Shown: positions 60,680 to 64,000 of the stretch, piece by piece
How the letters are laid out: each line of letters begins with the position of its first letter
How positions within the stretch are numbered: position 1 is the stretch's first letter
NCBI RefSeq assembly: GCF_002865645.1
Contig: NW_020194659.1
Location: forward strand, 128,688 to 192,687
Length of the DNA stretch: 64,000 nt
Direction of reading: 5' to 3'
From: Hyaloscypha bicolor E
Lineage: Eukaryota > Ascomycota > Leotiomycetes > Helotiales > Hyaloscyphaceae
Program-made: the position numbers and the translations under genes
The notes under the pieces: model-generated
What the model saw: the letters and a program-made list of their open reading frames with translations, nothing else
What the model was told of the DNA's origin: nothing
Database searches by the model: none

Positions 60680-63600
60680 ATATAATAATAGAACCTATTA
60701 TAATAAATAATTCCTTTATTAGATCTATTTAATTCAATTATTTTATATTTATAGGAACTAATAATTTTAAGGAAATAATAATAAAATAGAAATATGAAAT
60801 TAATCTAGATATTATTATAATATATAAGATATCTGAGTTTTTAGATACTAAACTATTTTAATATATTTTTTATAAAATAGTTAATAATAATCTTTAGAAA
60901 CTATTTAAATATAACTTTAAAAACTTTACTTATTAAGAGAACTTTAATAAGCTTAAATTCTCGGAAATATTATATTTATATAAGGTCCTTTAGTATAATA
61001 GTATATATATATAATAAAATACTAGTATTCTTATTATTATAACTATTTTACTTTCTATTATTAAAGAAGATATATAATATATCTAGATAAATAAGAATTT
61101 ATTAATAATTAAATTAGATCTTATTAAGGAACTAATTCTATTAGGCTTTATTACTCTTATTAAGAATAAATACCTAGAACTTATTATCTTTAATATTCCT
61201 ATATTATTATTATTTCTTTTATTATTATATTCTATACTTTTACTAAATTTATATATTAGTATAAAAGCTTTAGAAATAAATAGTATATTCTTACTAGTTC
61301 TATTACTTCTACTAGCCCTATTACTATTACTATAATTATATTCAAATACTTCTTAAATATTTTCAATTATAAGACTTATTAGGAAAGTTATTAAGATTTA
61401 TATTAAAAAATAAAAGTATAATAAATCTAATAATAATTTTAATTATAAACTTACTATTTTCCTTAATATTTACTAATATATAAAGCTTTTATAAGAGGTA
61501 CTAATACGAGCTTTTCTTATTATATTAAAGAAACTAGCTTGAAACTACTTTTATAGTAATTAGCTCTCTTAATATATATATAAAAAAACTTATATTAATA
61601 TTTATAGCTTTTTTAAAAGCCCCAAATTCAAATATTAAAATTTAGATATATAAAATACTATTATATTAGCTTTTATAATAGCTAAATTCCCGGAAAAAAC
61701 AATTTTTAAAACAATTTAACTACTAATTAATAAACTATATTAATTATAATATAGTTTTATATTTAATTTATAAAATATTAAATTCTTTTATAATAAAATT
61801 ATTACTTTTTACTAAGACTCCCGGATATATAAATATATAATTTCAGACTCTTTTATAAATCTCGGCTAGCTTATTAATAAGCTTTAGTTATTTATTACTA
61901 TATATAAAAGTAAATAATAAACTAATTCCGAAATCTTTTAAATTCTCTTTACTAATTAATAATATTATTCTTAGAACTCTTTAAGCTATTATTTCTCCGG
62001 AAATTATTAATACGAATCTAGTTATAACTTCGGAGCCTATAATAACTATTTTAAATCCCGTAATTATAATAATTATATCTCGAAATTATATTTTATATAT
62101 AAGAAGCCCGAATACTATTTATAGAAATAAGAGGCTAAAAAGGCTTAATTTAGAAATAGAAATATTTATTAGTTTAGATCCCAAAATACCCGTAACTTTA
62201 ATAAATGCTTTAGTAATACTTATATATAATATATTACTAAAGCTAAAAATAAAAAAAGTAATAAGAATAATAAAAATAAAAATAAAATAGTAAATAATAC
62301 TTTTAAGGCTTTATTAATAGAAATAAATAAAGAAAAGAAATACTATTTAGATTTCTATTTTATTTTAGTTAAGAGCTTTTTAGCTACTTTTACTACTTCT
62401 ATTTTACTAATAACTATAACTAATATTCTTATAAATAACCTTATTTTCTTTTTTCTTATATATTAGATAATAAGTAAAAATTATATATTAGAACCTATTA
62501 AATCCTTAATAAAACACGCCTAGACTTTTATAATTAATAATATATTAAAATATAATACTTACTACTTTTATAGAATTATAATTAATACCGGAATCTCTAA
62601 ATACTTAATTACTAGTTCTGACTAATTCCAAGCTTTCTAGTAAACTAATAATAGTATTAAACTTAATAAAACTACTAAAGATTAACTTAATATCTAGTTT
62701 AGTATTAGATTTATATTTTTTATTAGATCTATAATAATAAATATACTAATTAGATAAGTATAATTCTATATTATATTTTTAAAGGCTTTATTTTTATTTA
62801 GTTTAGCTAATATAAACAAGCTAGGAATTTATTTTAATAATCTTATTAATTATCTTATTACTTTTACTAGAAACTATATATTTATAATATAATATTTTGA
62901 ATATTCTTTCTTGCTTTAAAATATTATACTATAAGGCTTTATTTCCGAAACTTTTATTTATAATTCCTGCTTTCTTATAAAAGTCAAATTATAATATTTA
63001 TATTATTATTTTAGTTATTTATTTATTAGTAAACTCCGAAATATACTAGAATAAAGAGGCTATAATATTAATATAAAAGCCCTTAAATATCTTATAAAGT
63101 ATTATAAGTAATACTAGAAATATAACTAATTATTTAAATAATTTAAATTTAATCTAAGAAATAATATTAGCTTTAATTACTTTATTATTATTAATATTTT
63201 CTATATTTCTAATAAACCTATATTTTATATTATTAATAAAAGTACTCGATATTAAGCTAGCTAATAGCTCTAGAATATTAATATAATATATATCTAAAAT
63301 ATATTTAAGTAATACTAAATTAATAATTATTTAGGCTCTTCTAATTAGATTATAGTAAATATTAGAAAGTAGTTTACTAATAAAAAGTTTGCTTAATTTG
63401 CAAATATTATAGAAATTAAGGTTAAGATTATTTTTATAAAAACTTATAACTTTATTAGAATTATAAAATACTATTATAGCCTAATCTAATATATTTATTT
63501 TATTATTATAGCTAAAGTTAACGAAATTAATAAGAATACTATACTCTAAATAGCTTTTAAGGCTATTAATAACTTTATAAGATCTAATAGTATTATTTTA

Positions 63601-64000
63601 ATTCTTTTAGTTTATAGTATTTTATTTTAAATAATTAAATATAATACTTTATTATTTATTATATTATAATAATTAGTAATACTTAAAAAAAATAGTAGAA
63701 ATTCAGAAGCTTTAAGCTAAATATTAAATTATAAATACTTTTAATACTCGAAATAGTTCTAGTATTATTAATATTTATAAACTATTTCTAAATTCGAATA
63801 TTCTTATTTAGTATAAAGGAAATACTAGTTAATCTAGTAACTAAGATAAATTATATAAGCTAGTAGCTATTAATAAAAAGAACTATATATTAGCTTTACT
63901 ATATAGTAATATTATCTTTTATTTAACCTTTATAAAGCTTTTTTATATAGGAGATATTAAGATTATTACTAATAGCTCTAAACTTAAATCTATTTCCGAA
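60680..64000 (+). pseudogene. Copia C gag-pol (dead, partial)
   Basis: Same reading as Copia B, with a zinc-knuckle remnant near 62095-62130, the protease site near 62580-62610 and a pre-integrase segment near 62985-63130. TAA and TAG stops are frequent. The region is cut by the window edge before the RT catalytic box. Confidence 0.75.

Larger units (their letters stand above)
59903..64000 (+). mobile_element. Copia C: Ty1/Copia retrotransposon, 5' LTR to start of RT, runs off right edge
   Basis: Collinear with Copia B. It has a 216-bp 5' LTR (59903-60118), leader repeats (60210-60370), gag (about 60680-62300), protease (about 62520-62850), integrase zinc-finger region and core (about 62960-63700), and the lead into RT at the edge. 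RIP-degraded, with stops in all domains. The short LTR belongs to the subfamily of 25845-26129. Confidence 0.85.

Noticed and set aside
1..64000. Mitochondrial origin, given the extreme AT content
   Set aside because: There are no mitochondrial genes, tRNAs or rRNAs. The content is nuclear LTR retrotransposons and a gene with a spliceosomal intron.

Overview
The window is nuclear DNA of a filamentous ascomycete (Pezizomycotina). It is almost entirely an AT-rich, repeat-induced point mutation (RIP) degraded retrotransposon block with one intact gene. The diagnosis rests on four things: CpA and TpG are nearly absent while CpT/ApG persist (hence the endless CTAG and TATA strings); retrotransposon reading frames can be followed only through stops where Gln or Arg codons became TAA, TAG or TGA; long terminal repeat (LTR) pairs differ by transitions; and the single gene is a HET-domain protein with a short fungal intron. 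Genus cannot be told from the sequence.

Layout. 1-1180 is the 5' end of a minus-strand Copia element. 1181-26129 is a plus-strand Copia element ('Copia A') carrying two later insertions: a chromodomain Gypsy element in its protease (3174-9239, 5-bp target duplication CTTTA) and a 13.1-kb minus-strand Gypsy element 'X1' in its 3' UTR (12343-25448, duplication ATATC). 26130-31151 is a fragment of the same X family ('X3'), split by a small, GC-balanced LTR element at 30057-31029 (duplication AAAAC). 31152-41125 is an inverted X copy ('X4') containing a hAT-like non-autonomous DNA element (39446-40099, 8-bp duplication). 41126-41640 is a minus-strand Copia 5' fragment, followed by AT-rich sequence without recognisable genes.

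At about 44166-46510 base composition jumps to normal, and this island holds one two-exon HET gene (44431-46393, 631 aa). It is bracketed by diverged direct repeats. From 47562 a minus-strand Copia element resumes, split by a nearly complete plus-strand Copia element (49017-55188, duplication ATTAG), and the host continues to about 58650. 58651-59902 is AT-rich, and a last plus-strand Copia copy runs from 59903 off the right edge.

Nesting gives a relative history: X3 is oldest, then Copia A and X4, then chromodomain Gypsy, X1, the left minus-strand Copia and the hAT-like element. The small LTR element, also in X3, looks least mutated. By eye, later insertions keep more G and C than their hosts. 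Apart from the HET gene nothing here looks expressible as protein.

Most notable are a 36-bp palindrome shared by three unrelated retroelement families, the mini LTR element with an apparent self-priming signal, an unidentified extra reading frame in X1, and the HET gene islanded in RIP-mutated repeats. Domain boundaries in the retroelements were read by eye and are approximate.
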